A DNA stretch of 15,453 bases from CAYRTD01 sp964426915 (lineage in GTDB: Bacteria; Bacteroidota; Bacteroidia; Bacteroidales; GCA-2748055), in assembly GCA_964426915.1 (NCBI GenBank), contig CAYRTD010000102.1, positions 1 to 15,453 of the forward strand, given 5' to 3'. The translations under genes and the position numbers were made by a program. Of the stretch, positions 1 to 6,759 are shown in pieces. The notes beneath the pieces are model-generated. The model worked only from the letters and a program-made list of their open reading frames with translations. It did no database searches and was not told the DNA's origin. Position 1 is the stretch's first letter. The number at the start of each line of letters is the position of its first letter.

Positions 1-99
1 TGTCATTTCTGCTTGTCATTCAATTGAAGAACTCGTCATTAAAAGAAATTCGGTTATGGTCGGTCCCTGCGTTCACTGCACTTGTATTCCGTGTTTGAA

Positions 100-1080
100 T
101 TACGGGACGTAAGTCTCAAGTACCCTGGCTTCCCCATCAGGCAAAAGTATAATATTCTTTAATTCTGCAGGAATAAGTATGCTTTCACCTTTTTTTATAC
201 TTGTTTTCTGATTTTCTGCACTTATGATATTAACCCTTCCCTCCACACAGAGGTAAACGATAAAGGAATCAACCAAATGAAAATCCTTTTCAACAGCTTT
301 GTTAAAATGAATCAGGTTTGTTGAGAAATATTGACATTCTCCGATACTGACCGATTTATTCAGGATTTTTTTATAATCTGTCCTGTAATCTGTTTGTGAT
401 TCAAAGTTGATTACATCCAGGGCAAGCTCCGTATGAAGGTCGCGTGCTTTTCCTTCTGAATCCCTTCTGTCCCAGTCATATATTCTGTAGGTAACATCTG
501 AAGACTGCTGGATTTCTGCCAGGAGTATACCCGAACCAATTGCGTGAACCCTTCCCGCAGGCATGAAAAAAACATCTCCGGGATTTGCTTTTTCATAATT
601 CAAAATATCTTTTAATTCCCCTGAATTTAACGCAGAAATATAGTCTTCCTTTTTTAACTCCCTGTTGAATCCTGATATAAGCTCTGCTCCGGGATCAGAT
701 TCAATAATATACCACATTTCTGTTTTGCCAAAGGAATTATGTCTTTCTCTGGCTTTTTCATCTTCCGGGTGAACCTGTATGCTGAGGTCATCATTTGCAT
801 CAATGAATTTTATCAACAAGGGAAATTCCAGTCCGAATTTTTCATAAACTTTATCACCTACAAGGTCGCCCATATAGATTTCTATGAGTTCCTGCAGATC
901 ATTGCCTGCAAGAAATCCTTCTGCCACCACCGATATGTTGTCTTTTACGGTGGATATCTCCCAGCATTCACCAGCACTATTACCTGCTTCTTTTTTATCC
1001 AGAACATTTTTCAGTCTCTCCCCGCCCCATATTTTGTCTTTTAATATAGGCTTGAATTTGAGAGGATATAATTTGTTCAT
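100..1080 (-). CDS. manA: Mannose-6-phosphate isomerase, class I (cupin, zinc-dependent)
   Basis: The predicted 326-aa cytoplasmic enzyme interconverts fructose-6-phosphate and mannose-6-phosphate, feeding GDP-mannose and glycan synthesis or mannose use. The N-terminal signature KDKIWGGERL lies at residues 14-23. Likely zinc ligands are H104 in IQVHP, E121 in KTEMW and H178 in PAGRVHAIG. The active-site arginine segment YRIYDWDRR is at about 197-205. The length suits the short bacterial/Bacillus-type class I family (about 315-325 aa). The ATG start directly precedes the conserved N-terminus and the gene ends with TAA. The upstream neighbour on the same strand is the Dabb gene, but 168 bp containing an inverted-repeat element separates them, so co-transcription is uncertain. 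No TAnnTTTG promoter is visible directly upstream. Motifs are seen; the function is by family knowledge and is secure. Confidence 0.95.
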   Translation of the reverse strand: MNKLYPLKFKPILKDKIWGGERLKNVLDKKEAGNSAGECWEISTVKDNISVVAEGFLAGNDLQELIEIYMGDLVGDKVYEKFGLEFPLLIKFIDANDDLSIQVHPEDEKARERHNSFGKTEMWYIIESDPGAELISGFNRELKKEDYISALNSGELKDILNYEKANPGDVFFMPAGRVHAIGSGILLAEIQQSSDVTYRIYDWDRRDSEGKARDLHTELALDVINFESQTDYRTDYKKILNKSVSIGECQYFSTNLIHFNKAVEKDFHLVDSFIVYLCVEGRVNIISAENQKTSIKKGESILIPAELKNIILLPDGEARVLETYVP

Positions 1081-1124
1081 TTAATTATCGATTTAATTAG
1101 ATTCTGTCAATAAAGTCGAGTGTT

Positions 1125-1146
1125 TGTTCCGATAGCTATCGGAACA
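1125..1146. repeat. 22-bp perfect palindrome
   Basis: The half-site TGTTCCGATAG is followed directly by its exact reverse complement, giving a perfect dyad with no spacer. It sits in the left arm of the 1119-1234 element. It could be a cruciform-forming site, an intergenic palindromic repeat or a dimeric protein-binding site. The sequence alone does not decide between these. Confidence 0.7.
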
Positions 1147-1171
1147 TAATGTTCGGGATCAGTTCGGCTAA

Positions 1172-1194
1172 ATGATTTTGAAACTCAAAATCAT
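1172..1194. repeat. 10-bp perfect stem-loop (loop AAC)
   Basis: ATGATTTTGA at 1172-1181 and TCAAAATCAT at 1185-1194 are exact reverse complements around AAC. The stem is AT-rich and has no T-run on either side, so it does not look like an intrinsic terminator. It forms the central hairpin of the 1119-1234 element. Confidence 0.6.
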
Positions 1195-1248
1195 AGTCTC
1201 ACTGAGTAAATCGGACATTATATGGACAAACACTAATTTGTGTAACTA

Positions 1249-1542
1249 TTAGAATTCATAATCAACAACAGCGATATCTCTTTCGTGTTGATTCAGGAAA
1301 TCAATAAGGGCAAGATGTTCGGGATGAGTTCTGTAAACATCAAGATCTTCATTGGAAATGAATTCGCTGACAAGAGCAATATCGTAAGCTGTTTCACGGT
1401 CACTAAAATTTATACCAGCTTCAATGTGCTGAATAACAGATATTTTTTGCCCCAGGTCTTCAATGCGGTTCTTAAATTCATGCAAAAATACATTTTTATC
1501 TTTAAGTCCCGGAAACCGAAAAAATACTACATGCTTGATCAT
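1249..1542 (-). CDS. Dabb (stress-responsive alpha/beta barrel) domain protein
   Basis: This 97-aa protein is a complete single Dabb domain of ferredoxin-like fold. The opening strand MIKHVVFFRF, the central helix with an 'IEAGINFS' turn, and the closing 'YRTHPEHLALIDFL' segment are all typical of the family. Members dimerise into an alpha/beta barrel. Some are stress-induced and others have enzymatic roles in different organisms, so the substrate and role cannot be named. The ATG start lies about 40 nt downstream of a good minus-strand TAnnTTTG motif (1590-1597). It is divergent from udk. Family assignment is firm; function is unknown. Confidence 0.85.
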   Translation of the reverse strand: MIKHVVFFRFPGLKDKNVFLHEFKNRIEDLGQKISVIQHIEAGINFSDRETAYDIALVSEFISNEDLDVYRTHPEHLALIDFLNQHERDIAVVDYEF

Positions 1543-1589
1543 ATCTATTTCTATTAAAGATTATTACAGGGAAAATATCTTAGTCCTCA

Positions 1590-1620
1590 CAAAGGTAGTT
1601 TATTCTGTTCATACTTAAAA
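1590..1620 (-). promoter_or_regulatory. Putative Bacteroidetes-type promoter for the Dabb gene
   Basis: On the minus strand, TACCTTTG (plus-strand 1590-1597) matches the -7 consensus TAnnTTTG exactly. Nineteen bases upstream is TTTT (1617-1620) in place of the -33 TTTG. The expected start of transcription is near 1583, leaving an untranslated leader of about 40 nt. Prediction from motif only. Confidence 0.5.
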
Positions 1621-1622
1621 GA

Positions 1623-1653
1623 ATTGAATAAGCTGAAAATAATGGTATTTTTG
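1623..1653 (+). promoter_or_regulatory. Putative Bacteroidetes-type promoter for udk (distal)
   Basis: ATTG (1623-1626, three of four matches to the -33 TTTG), a 19-bp spacer and TATTTTTG (1646-1653, full match to TAnnTTTG) form a consensus-like promoter reading toward udk. It would leave a leader of about 120 nt. Its -33 box lies only 2 bp from that of the divergent Dabb promoter. Confidence 0.45.
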
Positions 1654-1766
1654 TCATTCGAAACTACAAAGCTTTTTAAAGGTGAGTTTCTACGCGGTTT
1701 TTTCCGGAGAGAATATGTGTAATAAATAAAAGGCAGACAATTAAAAAATTACCGATCCTGTTAAAA

Positions 1767-1774
1767 TAAATTTG
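1767..1774 (+). promoter_or_regulatory. Putative proximal -7 element for udk (possible leaderless start)
   Basis: TAAATTTG is an exact TAnnTTTG match ending 4 nt before the udk ATG at 1779. Transcription from it would begin at or within a few bases of the start codon. There is no clear -33 TTTG at 19-21 bp upstream, so it may be a weak or accidental match. Confidence 0.3.
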
Positions 1775-1778
1775 TAAG

Positions 1779-2393
1779 ATGTTCATTATCGGAATTGCCG
1801 GTGGAACCGGATGTGGTAAAACGACTGTTGTAAAAAAAATAATCAGGAATTTCCCTGAAAAGCAGGTAACCTTGTTACCTCAGGATTCTTATTATAAGGA
1901 TAATAGTCACTTGCCACCGGAAGAACGGCAAAAAGTTAATTTTGATCATCCGGATTCACTGGAATTTGATCTTTTGATCAATCATTTACAAAAACTGAAA
2001 TCAGGAAAATCCATAAACCAACCCGTATATTCTTACCTTAGCTGTACCCGGAGGGATGAAACCATATTAGTGGAACCTCGAAAGGTAATAATCGTTGAGG
2101 GCATACTTATCTTTACTCAGCCCCGGCTTAGGGATTTATTTGATATAAAGGTATATGTCGACGCCGAAGCTGATGATCGTCTGAGCAGGGTTATACAAAG
2201 GGATATGGCCGAAAGGGGAAGGGTAATTCAACAGGTGTTGGAGAGATATTATAAAACGGTCAAGCCCATGCATGCTCAGTTCATCGAGCCTACAAAACGT
2301 TTTGCCGATATTATTGTACCCCAGGGTGGAAATAATACCGTAGCTATAAATGTACTTACCACTATTGTAAAGGAAAGATTAGGGCTGCAGTGA
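1779..2393 (+). CDS. udk: Uridine kinase
   Basis: The 204-aa cytoplasmic P-loop kinase phosphorylates uridine and cytidine to UMP and CMP in pyrimidine salvage. The Walker A motif GGTGCGKTT is at residues 8-16, right after the start, so the ATG at 1779 must be close to the true start. The nucleoside-site segments LLPQDSYYKD (32-41) and NFDHPDSLEFD (54-64) follow, as does the lid-region RDMAERGR. The length matches the family (about 205-215 aa). The next gene starts 43 nt downstream on the same strand and may be co-transcribed. No Shine-Dalgarno site is visible. A uridine/cytidine kinase is much more likely than phosphoribulokinase because of the short length and the DSYYKD motif. Confidence 0.94.
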   Translation: MFIIGIAGGTGCGKTTVVKKIIRNFPEKQVTLLPQDSYYKDNSHLPPEERQKVNFDHPDSLEFDLLINHLQKLKSGKSINQPVYSYLSCTRRDETILVEPRKVIIVEGILIFTQPRLRDLFDIKVYVDAEADDRLSRVIQRDMAERGRVIQQVLERYYKTVKPMHAQFIEPTKRFADIIVPQGGNNTVAINVLTTIVKERLGLQ

Positions 2394-2436
2394 AGTTGCA
2401 GTGAGGTTTGCTAAATTGTGAATAAAAATTCTTGTC

Positions 2437-3156
2437 ATGCTTGATCAAATTTTACCCGAAAATCTGTTATTCCTTGATATTGAAACTGTGCCTGATCATT
2501 CCGGTTACGATGAATTACCGGAAAAGATGAAATATCTGTGGGATAAAAAAGCTAAATTCATTGGAGAAGAAGGCCAGGATTCTACGGAAGTATATGGAAG
2601 GGCCGGAATTTATGCAGAATTTGGTAAAATCATCTGCATATCGGTCGGTCTGGTTTTTCCAAACGGACAAAAATATGCTGCAAGGATCAAATCCTTTGCT
2701 GATGATGATGAAAAGAAAATCCTTATTGATTTCAGTGCTTTGCTGAAGAATTATTCTGTTAAAAAGGATTTCACTTTGTGTGCCCATAATGGTAAGGAGT
2801 TCGACTTTCCTTATATTGCCAGGAGAATGCTTATCAATGGGCTTCCCCTTCCTCCGATTCTTGATATTGCAGGGAAGAAGCCCTGGGAGGTCAGGTTTGT
2901 AGATACACTTGAATTATGGAAATTCGGTGATTTTAAAAGTTTTACATCGCTGGAGCTTCTTGCAGCCGTTTTCGGGATACCCACTCCGAAAGATGACATC
3001 GACGGATCAATGGTAGCTTCTGTTTATTATAAGGAAAAAGATCTGGATCGTATTGTAAGATACTGCGAAAAAGATGTGCTGACTATTATCCGCTTATTGA
3101 TGAAATTCAAGTGTATGGGAATGATTTCTGATGAGGATGTGGAATATGTCAAATAA
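2437..3156 (+). CDS. Predicted 3'-5' exonuclease, DEDDy family (PolB-proofreading-like)
   Basis: The 239-aa protein has the fold and motifs of the DNA polymerase B-like exonuclease domain as a stand-alone enzyme. Exo I is FLDIET with D14 and E16, Exo II is AHNGKEFDFP with D123, and Exo III is YCEKD with Y209 and D213. Together these make a complete DEDDy two-metal active site. The family is known as predicted 3'-5' exonucleases; the natural substrate is not settled and a repair or RNA/DNA end-trimming role is inference. It follows udk by 43 nt. Its stop codon is 1 nt from the stop of the convergent hydrolase gene, so there is no room for a terminator between them. Confidence 0.87.
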   Translation: MLDQILPENLLFLDIETVPDHSGYDELPEKMKYLWDKKAKFIGEEGQDSTEVYGRAGIYAEFGKIICISVGLVFPNGQKYAARIKSFADDDEKKILIDFSALLKNYSVKKDFTLCAHNGKEFDFPYIARRMLINGLPLPPILDIAGKKPWEVRFVDTLELWKFGDFKSFTSLELLAAVFGIPTPKDDIDGSMVASVYYKEKDLDRIVRYCEKDVLTIIRLLMKFKCMGMISDEDVEYVK

Positions 3157-3157
3157 C

Positions 3158-3967
3158 TCAGACAGCCAGAAAATACCTGAGGTTCTTTAATAAGAGTTCC
3201 GGTTGTTCTGCATGGAGCCAGTGACCTGAATTAGGTATTGTTACAATCTCTGCGACCGGAAATATCTTTTTGATAACAGGAAAATCGGGATCACTGATAT
3301 AATCAGAATTTTCTCCCCTGATAAACAGCACCGGAAAACCCTTTATTCCTTTTCCGTTGTTTACTTTTTCAGCATTCAGTCCATCCATAATATGGGGAAG
3401 AGATTTTTTCAGTGTTTCAAGGTTTAGTTTCCAGCAAAAACTTTCCTGATCTTTTCGTTTAACATTTTTCAGGAGAAATTGCCTGATGCGTTGAGATTTC
3501 ACGGATTGTGCGAGCATCATGTCAATATCCATTCTGTTTTCCGCCCTTGAAAAATCCACCTCCTGTAGTGCTTCGATGAGATTTTCATGGTCGACTTTAT
3601 GAGGTACAGGCTGCTCTGGGTCTTTATATGATCGGGGTGAAATATCAACAACAATTAAGTTTTCCACTTTTTCGGGATGATCAACTGCAAAGAACATGGC
3701 AACTTTTCCTCCCATCGAATGTCCAAGCAGGGTAGCTTTTTCGATGGACTGCTGTTTCATAAATCCGTTAAGGTCATCCTTTAAAAGTTCATAATTATGA
3801 TTATCGGTATGTGGAGAAGCTCCGTGATTACGCTGATCCGGTACATAAACCTCAAAATGATCAGCAAGTTCCCTGGCAATGCTAACCCAGTTGTCGGATG
3901 CACCGTACAGACCATGCAGGATTATCAAAGCCGGTCCTTCTCCATATTTTCTAAAATTAAGTTTCAT
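3158..3967 (-). CDS. Alpha/beta-fold hydrolase, YbfF/ABHD11-like esterase
   Basis: The 269-aa predicted cytoplasmic esterase has the oxyanion-hole motif LHGLYG at 17-22, the nucleophile elbow GHSMGG with S84, an acidic residue D108 in VVDIS and H249 in NSGHW. S84 to D108 spacing (24 residues) equals that reported for E. coli YbfF (Ser89/Asp113/His234), which supports this subfamily over other hydrolases. The 'DQRNHGAS' segment at 44-51 is also typical. The substrate is unknown; acyl-thioesters or short acyl esters are plausible. It lies 5 nt downstream of pdxJ on the same strand, so the two are almost certainly co-transcribed. Confidence 0.87.
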   Translation of the reverse strand: MKLNFRKYGEGPALIILHGLYGASDNWVSIARELADHFEVYVPDQRNHGASPHTDNHNYELLKDDLNGFMKQQSIEKATLLGHSMGGKVAMFFAVDHPEKVENLIVVDISPRSYKDPEQPVPHKVDHENLIEALQEVDFSRAENRMDIDMMLAQSVKSQRIRQFLLKNVKRKDQESFCWKLNLETLKKSLPHIMDGLNAEKVNNGKGIKGFPVLFIRGENSDYISDPDFPVIKKIFPVAEIVTIPNSGHWLHAEQPELLLKNLRYFLAV

Positions 3968-3972
3968 AGAAT

Positions 3973-4686
3973 TTAACGAAGTTTATCAAGATACATTTGA
4001 ATTGTATTTTTGAGCCCGTAATACAATGAATCGGCGATTAAGGCATGTCCGATAGAAACCTCCAGAAGTCCGGGTACGTTTTGACTGAAATATTTCAGGT
4101 TCTCCAGGTTAAGATCGTGACCTGCATTTAGTCCCAGATTCAGTTTAATGGCGAATTCTGCAGCCTCAACAAATTTATTTACAGCCGATTCGGGGTCGAT
4201 AGGATAATTCCTAGCATAGGGTTCAGTGTAAAGTTCAATTCTGTCCGTTCCTGTGGCGGAAGCTCCTTTGATCATTTTCAGATCTGTCCCGCAGAAAATG
4301 GAAGTGCGGATATGATGAGATTTCAACTCCTTAATTACCCCAATCAGGAAATTTCTATTATTGATTGTATCCCATCCTTCCGAGGAGGTGATGGCATCGG
4401 GAGGGTCGGGTACAAGTGTTACCTGTTCGGGCATAACTTCCTTAACGAGACGAAGAAATTCCGGAGAGGGGTAACCCTCAATATTGAATTCAGTAGTGAT
4501 ATGTGGTTTGATATCTTTAACATCCTGATATCTGATATGTCGTTCATCAGGTCTTGGATGCACGGTAATGCCTTCCGCCCCGAATTCCTGGCAGTTGATG
4601 GCGGCCTGAAGTACGTTCGGAATATTTCCTCCTCGTGAATTCCGGAGTGTTGCAATTTTATTTATATTTACACTTAATCTTGTCAC
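3973..4686 (-). CDS. pdxJ: Pyridoxine 5'-phosphate synthase
   Basis: PdxJ condenses 1-deoxy-xylulose-5-phosphate with 3-amino-2-oxopropyl phosphate to give pyridoxine 5'-phosphate, the last step of DXP-dependent vitamin B6 synthesis. The 237-aa TIM barrel keeps the catalytic set: H43 in TVHPRPDERH, E70 in FNIEG and H190 in NAGHDLN, corresponding to His45, Glu72 and His193 in E. coli. The start codon is GTG (CAC at 4684-4686 on the plus strand); the protein begins TRLSVNINKIATLRNSRG, the normal N-terminus, so the GTG is credible. The divergent CBS gene starts 54 nt away. A weak -7 match, TAACTTTA, lies on the minus strand at 4706-4713. Confidence 0.95.
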   Translation of the reverse strand: MTRLSVNINKIATLRNSRGGNIPNVLQAAINCQEFGAEGITVHPRPDERHIRYQDVKDIKPHITTEFNIEGYPSPEFLRLVKEVMPEQVTLVPDPPDAITSSEGWDTINNRNFLIGVIKELKSHHIRTSIFCGTDLKMIKGASATGTDRIELYTEPYARNYPIDPESAVNKFVEAAEFAIKLNLGLNAGHDLNLENLKYFSQNVPGLLEVSIGHALIADSLYYGLKNTIQMYLDKLR

Positions 4687-4688
4687 GG

Positions 4689-4713
4689 TACTTTTTTTAT
4701 GCCTGTAAAGTTA
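4689..4713. promoter_or_regulatory. Candidate divergent promoter region between pdxJ and the CBS gene
   Basis: The 54-bp gap holds one near-match to TAnnTTTG in each direction. TACTTTTT (4689-4696, plus) reads toward the CBS/nadK pair, and TAACTTTA (minus strand, plus 4706-4713) reads toward pdxJ. Each has 5 of the 6 fixed bases and no clear -33 box, so both are tentative. Confidence 0.25.
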
Positions 4714-4740
4714 GAGTTTTAAACTGAAAATAGGTAGAAT

Positions 4741-5406
4741 ATGTTAGCGAAAGATTTGATGTCGGATGTAGTACCAGCTCTGAAAACTTCTGATACCGGA
4801 GTTCAGGCTTTGTCATGGATGGATATTTTCAGGATATCACATCTTCCTATTGTTAATGAAAGGGATTTTCTCGGACTCATTTCCGATAAGGATATTTATA
4901 ATCTTAATATGGCGGATGAGCCGATAGGAAATCATAACCTTTCGTTGTTTAGTCCTTTTGTATATGAAGATCAACATATTTATGAGGTTATCGAAATTGC
5001 ATCAAGGCTTAAGCTTACCATTATTCCGGTTCTCGATAAATCGAAACATTTTAAAGGGCTTATCACCTTAACCGATCTGGTCAGGGTGTTTGCCGATCTG
5101 AGTGCTTTAAAGCATCCTGGTGGTATCCTGGTGTTAGAAGTTAATCAGAATGATTATTCCCTCAATGAAATTTCCCAGATCGTTGAAGGAAACGATGCAA
5201 AAATACTCAGCCTGTATATTTCAACTTCAGATGCCACAACAAGAATGACTGTAACATTAAAAATTAACCGAAATGATCTGAGTTCAATTATCAGAACCTT
5301 TGAAAGGTATGAGTATAATATTGTTGCTTCTTATCTGAAAGATGATGAAGAAGAGAAGCTGCTTGAAGAGAGATATGATTTATTTATGCGATATTTAAAT
5401 ATGTAA
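4741..5406 (+). CDS. Tandem CBS-domain protein with ACT-like C-terminus
   Basis: The 221-aa soluble protein has CBS domain 1 at about 3-60 (MSDVVPALKTSDTGVQAL ... FLGLISDKDI), CBS domain 2 at about 68-125 (YEDQHIYEVIEIASRLKL ... FKGLITLTDLV) and an ACT-like segment from about 128 to 200 (starting GILVLEVNQNDYSLNEIS). CBS pairs usually bind adenine nucleotides and ACT domains small metabolites or amino acids, so a sensor role is likely; the ligand and target are not shown. It ends 11 nt before nadK, an arrangement common in Bacteroidetes that suggests, but does not prove, a link to NADP supply. Confidence 0.85.
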   Translation: MLAKDLMSDVVPALKTSDTGVQALSWMDIFRISHLPIVNERDFLGLISDKDIYNLNMADEPIGNHNLSLFSPFVYEDQHIYEVIEIASRLKLTIIPVLDKSKHFKGLITLTDLVRVFADLSALKHPGGILVLEVNQNDYSLNEISQIVEGNDAKILSLYISTSDATTRMTVTLKINRNDLSSIIRTFERYEYNIVASYLKDDEEEKLLEERYDLFMRYLNM

Positions 5407-5417
5407 ATTCAAAGGAG

Positions 5418-6296
5418 ATGAAAATTGCCCTTTATGGCAAAGCTTTTAGTAAAAGTTTTAATGAAAGTATAGGTTTATTGATTGAGAAACTGGAAGAGGC
5501 GGATACAGAGATACTAATTCACGAGAAGTTTGCTTCTTTCCTGATCAATAAAGCTGGCATACAGCCCAATGGGTACAAAGAATTTAATAAAGCCTCCGGA
5601 CTCCCCGGAGATACGGACTTTCTTTTTTCTCTTGGTGGTGACGGAACTTTTTTGAATACGGTTGGGTACGTTATGAATAACTCAATACCGGTATTGGGAA
5701 TAAATACCGGACGATTGGGATTTCTGGCTAATATTTCAAAGGAGGAAATCCCAGAGGCAATAAAACTTTTGTTCTCAGGGGAATATTCGCTTGAAGACCG
5801 CTCACTCATACGCCTGAAAACCAATGACGGTCCGTTGGATGAACTGAGTATTGCCCTGAATGAGATCACTATTCACAAGCAGGATGCTTCCATGATCACC
5901 ATTTACACCGAACTGGACGGTGAATATCTTAACTCTTATTGGGCAGACGGATTGATAATTTCTACCCCTACAGGATCCACAGCCTATTCTATGAGTGTAG
6001 GGGGGCCAATCACCCTTCCCGAATCAAGAAATTTTATAATTTCTCCCGTTTCTCCGCACAATCTGACAGTCCGTCCTCTGGTCATACCAGACAGCAAAGT
6101 AATAAAGCTCAGGGTGAAGTCGCGTAGTACAAGTTATCTCATTACCATGGATTCCCGCTCATATAAAGTGAAAGCAGATATTGAACTTATCATTGACAGA
6201 TCTCCTTATTGTTTGAAAATGGTAAAGTTTCCTTCTAACAGTTTTTACAGTACTTTGAGGAATAAACTGATGTGGGGGGTGGATAGGAGGAATTAG
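5418..6296 (+). CDS. nadK: NAD kinase
   Basis: NadK phosphorylates NAD+ to NADP+ with ATP or polyphosphate and is the only route to NADP in most bacteria. The 292-aa sequence contains LGGDGTFL with GGDGT at 73-77, NTGRLGFLA at about 97-105 and STPTGSTAYSMSVGGP near 183-198, the three hallmark NAD-kinase motifs, and has normal length. It follows the CBS gene by 11 nt. AAAGGAG (5411-5417) resembles a Shine-Dalgarno sequence but abuts the ATG with no spacer, so it is probably not used in the usual way. The 3' flank is the repeat-rich spacer. Confidence 0.95.
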   Translation: MKIALYGKAFSKSFNESIGLLIEKLEEADTEILIHEKFASFLINKAGIQPNGYKEFNKASGLPGDTDFLFSLGGDGTFLNTVGYVMNNSIPVLGINTGRLGFLANISKEEIPEAIKLLFSGEYSLEDRSLIRLKTNDGPLDELSIALNEITIHKQDASMITIYTELDGEYLNSYWADGLIISTPTGSTAYSMSVGGPITLPESRNFIISPVSPHNLTVRPLVIPDSKVIKLRVKSRSTSYLITMDSRSYKVKADIELIIDRSPYCLKMVKFPSNSFYSTLRNKLMWGVDRRN

Positions 6297-6376
6297 GTCA
6301 GGCGGTTGTGGTGTTTGTTTTTAATTGGGTTATTTATGTTTGAGGGGGTCTTTTTTTCTTAATCAGCTTGGGTGGA

Positions 6377-6400
6377 GTTTTGCAGTTTTGCAGTTTTGCA
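6377..6400 (+). repeat. Octamer array GTTTTGCA x3
   Basis: Three exact head-to-tail GTTTTGCA units (6377-6384, 6385-6392, 6393-6400) lie at the end of the first 87-bp unit. The same octamer occurs twice at 6464-6479, directly before the gap. It also begins the block at 6619-6650: GTTTTGCA x2, GTTATGCA, GTTGTGCA. Confidence 0.85.
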
Positions 6401-6482
6401 GTTTGTTTTAATTGGGTTATTTATGTTTGAGGGGGTCTTTTTTCCTTAATCAGCTTGGGTAGAGTTTTGCAGTTTTGCAGTT

Positions 6483-6582
6483 NNNNNNNNNNNNNNNNNN
6501 NNNNNNNNNNNNNNNNNNNNNNNNNNNNNNNNNNNNNNNNNNNNNNNNNNNNNNNNNNNNNNNNNNNNNNNNNNNNNNNNNN
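6483..6582. other. Assembly gap (100 N)
   Basis: Exactly 100 N, the conventional placeholder for a scaffold gap of unknown length. It begins three bases into an octamer unit and ends inside the 87-bp repeat, so the gap was most likely caused by the repeat and hides further copies. Confidence 0.97.
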
Positions 6583-6618
6583 TGAGGGGGTCTTTTTTCC
6601 TTAATCAGCTTGGGTAGA

Positions 6619-6650
6619 GTTTTGCAGTTTTGCAGTTATGCAGTTGTGCA
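6619..6650 (+). repeat. Octamer array GTTnTGCA x4
   Basis: Four head-to-tail units: GTTTTGCA, GTTTTGCA, GTTATGCA, GTTGTGCA. Only the fourth base varies. The block lies in the copy of the 87-bp repeat after the gap. Confidence 0.85.
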
Positions 6651-6696
6651 GTTTGTTTTTAATTGGGTTATTTGGGTTTGATGATGTATGATATAA

Positions 6697-6720
6697 GTTA
6701 TGCAGTTATTCAGTTATGTG
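6697..6720 (+). repeat. Degenerate octamer array (GTTATGCA family)
   Basis: Units GTTATGCA, GTTATTCA and GTTATGTG keep the 8-bp period outside the 87-bp repeat. The first 11 bases (6697-6707) are the exact reverse complement of 6784-6794 in the following inverted array, so the two could pair. Confidence 0.65.
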
Positions 6721-6759
6721 GTTTTTTTACAGTGTCGTCTTGAGTGAGATCTGAGATGC

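Larger units (their letters stand above)
1119..1234. repeat. 116-bp imperfect inverted-repeat element with nested palindromes
   Basis: The ends are a perfect 9-bp inverted repeat: AGTGTTTGT at 1119-1127 and ACAAACACT at 1226-1234. Further in, ATAATGTTCGG (1147-1157) is complementary, with one wobble position, to TCGGACATTAT (1211-1221), so the arms continue. The left arm carries an extra 16-20 bp palindrome that the right arm lacks. The centre contains a perfect 10-bp stem with a 3-nt loop (1172-1194). There is no ORF inside. It could be a MITE-like mobile remnant or a transcribed hairpin between the Dabb gene and manA. The structure is seen; its mobility is inference. Confidence 0.6.
6313..6673. 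repeat. Approximately 87-bp tandem repeat, interrupted by the assembly gap
   Basis: The segment from GTTTGTTTTTAATTGGG through TGAGGGGGTC and CTTAATCAGCTTGGGT to a block of GTTTTGCA octamers recurs. GAGGGGGTC is seen at 6342, 6429 and 6584. The first two copies are 87 bp apart; the third follows the N run, so the true copy number is unknown. The last copy is cut short after GGGTTATTT at 6673. Copies differ mainly in T-run length, one G/A change and the number of octamers (2 to 4). Confidence 0.85.

Noticed and set aside
1..40. Three GTCATT repeats at the window start
   Set aside because: Too short and irregularly spaced to support a repeat element.
739..1084. Plus-strand ORFs opposite manA
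   Set aside because: They are antisense shadows of a well-conserved gene and have no recognisable domain of their own.
2386..2408. Repeated TGCAGTGA around the udk stop, as part of the octamer family
   Set aside because: Only two copies 11 bp apart, so it does not keep the 8-bp period; likely chance.
5411..5417. AAAGGAG as ribosome-binding site of nadK
   Set aside because: It touches the ATG with no spacer, and Bacteroidetes rarely rely on such sites; probably coincidence.
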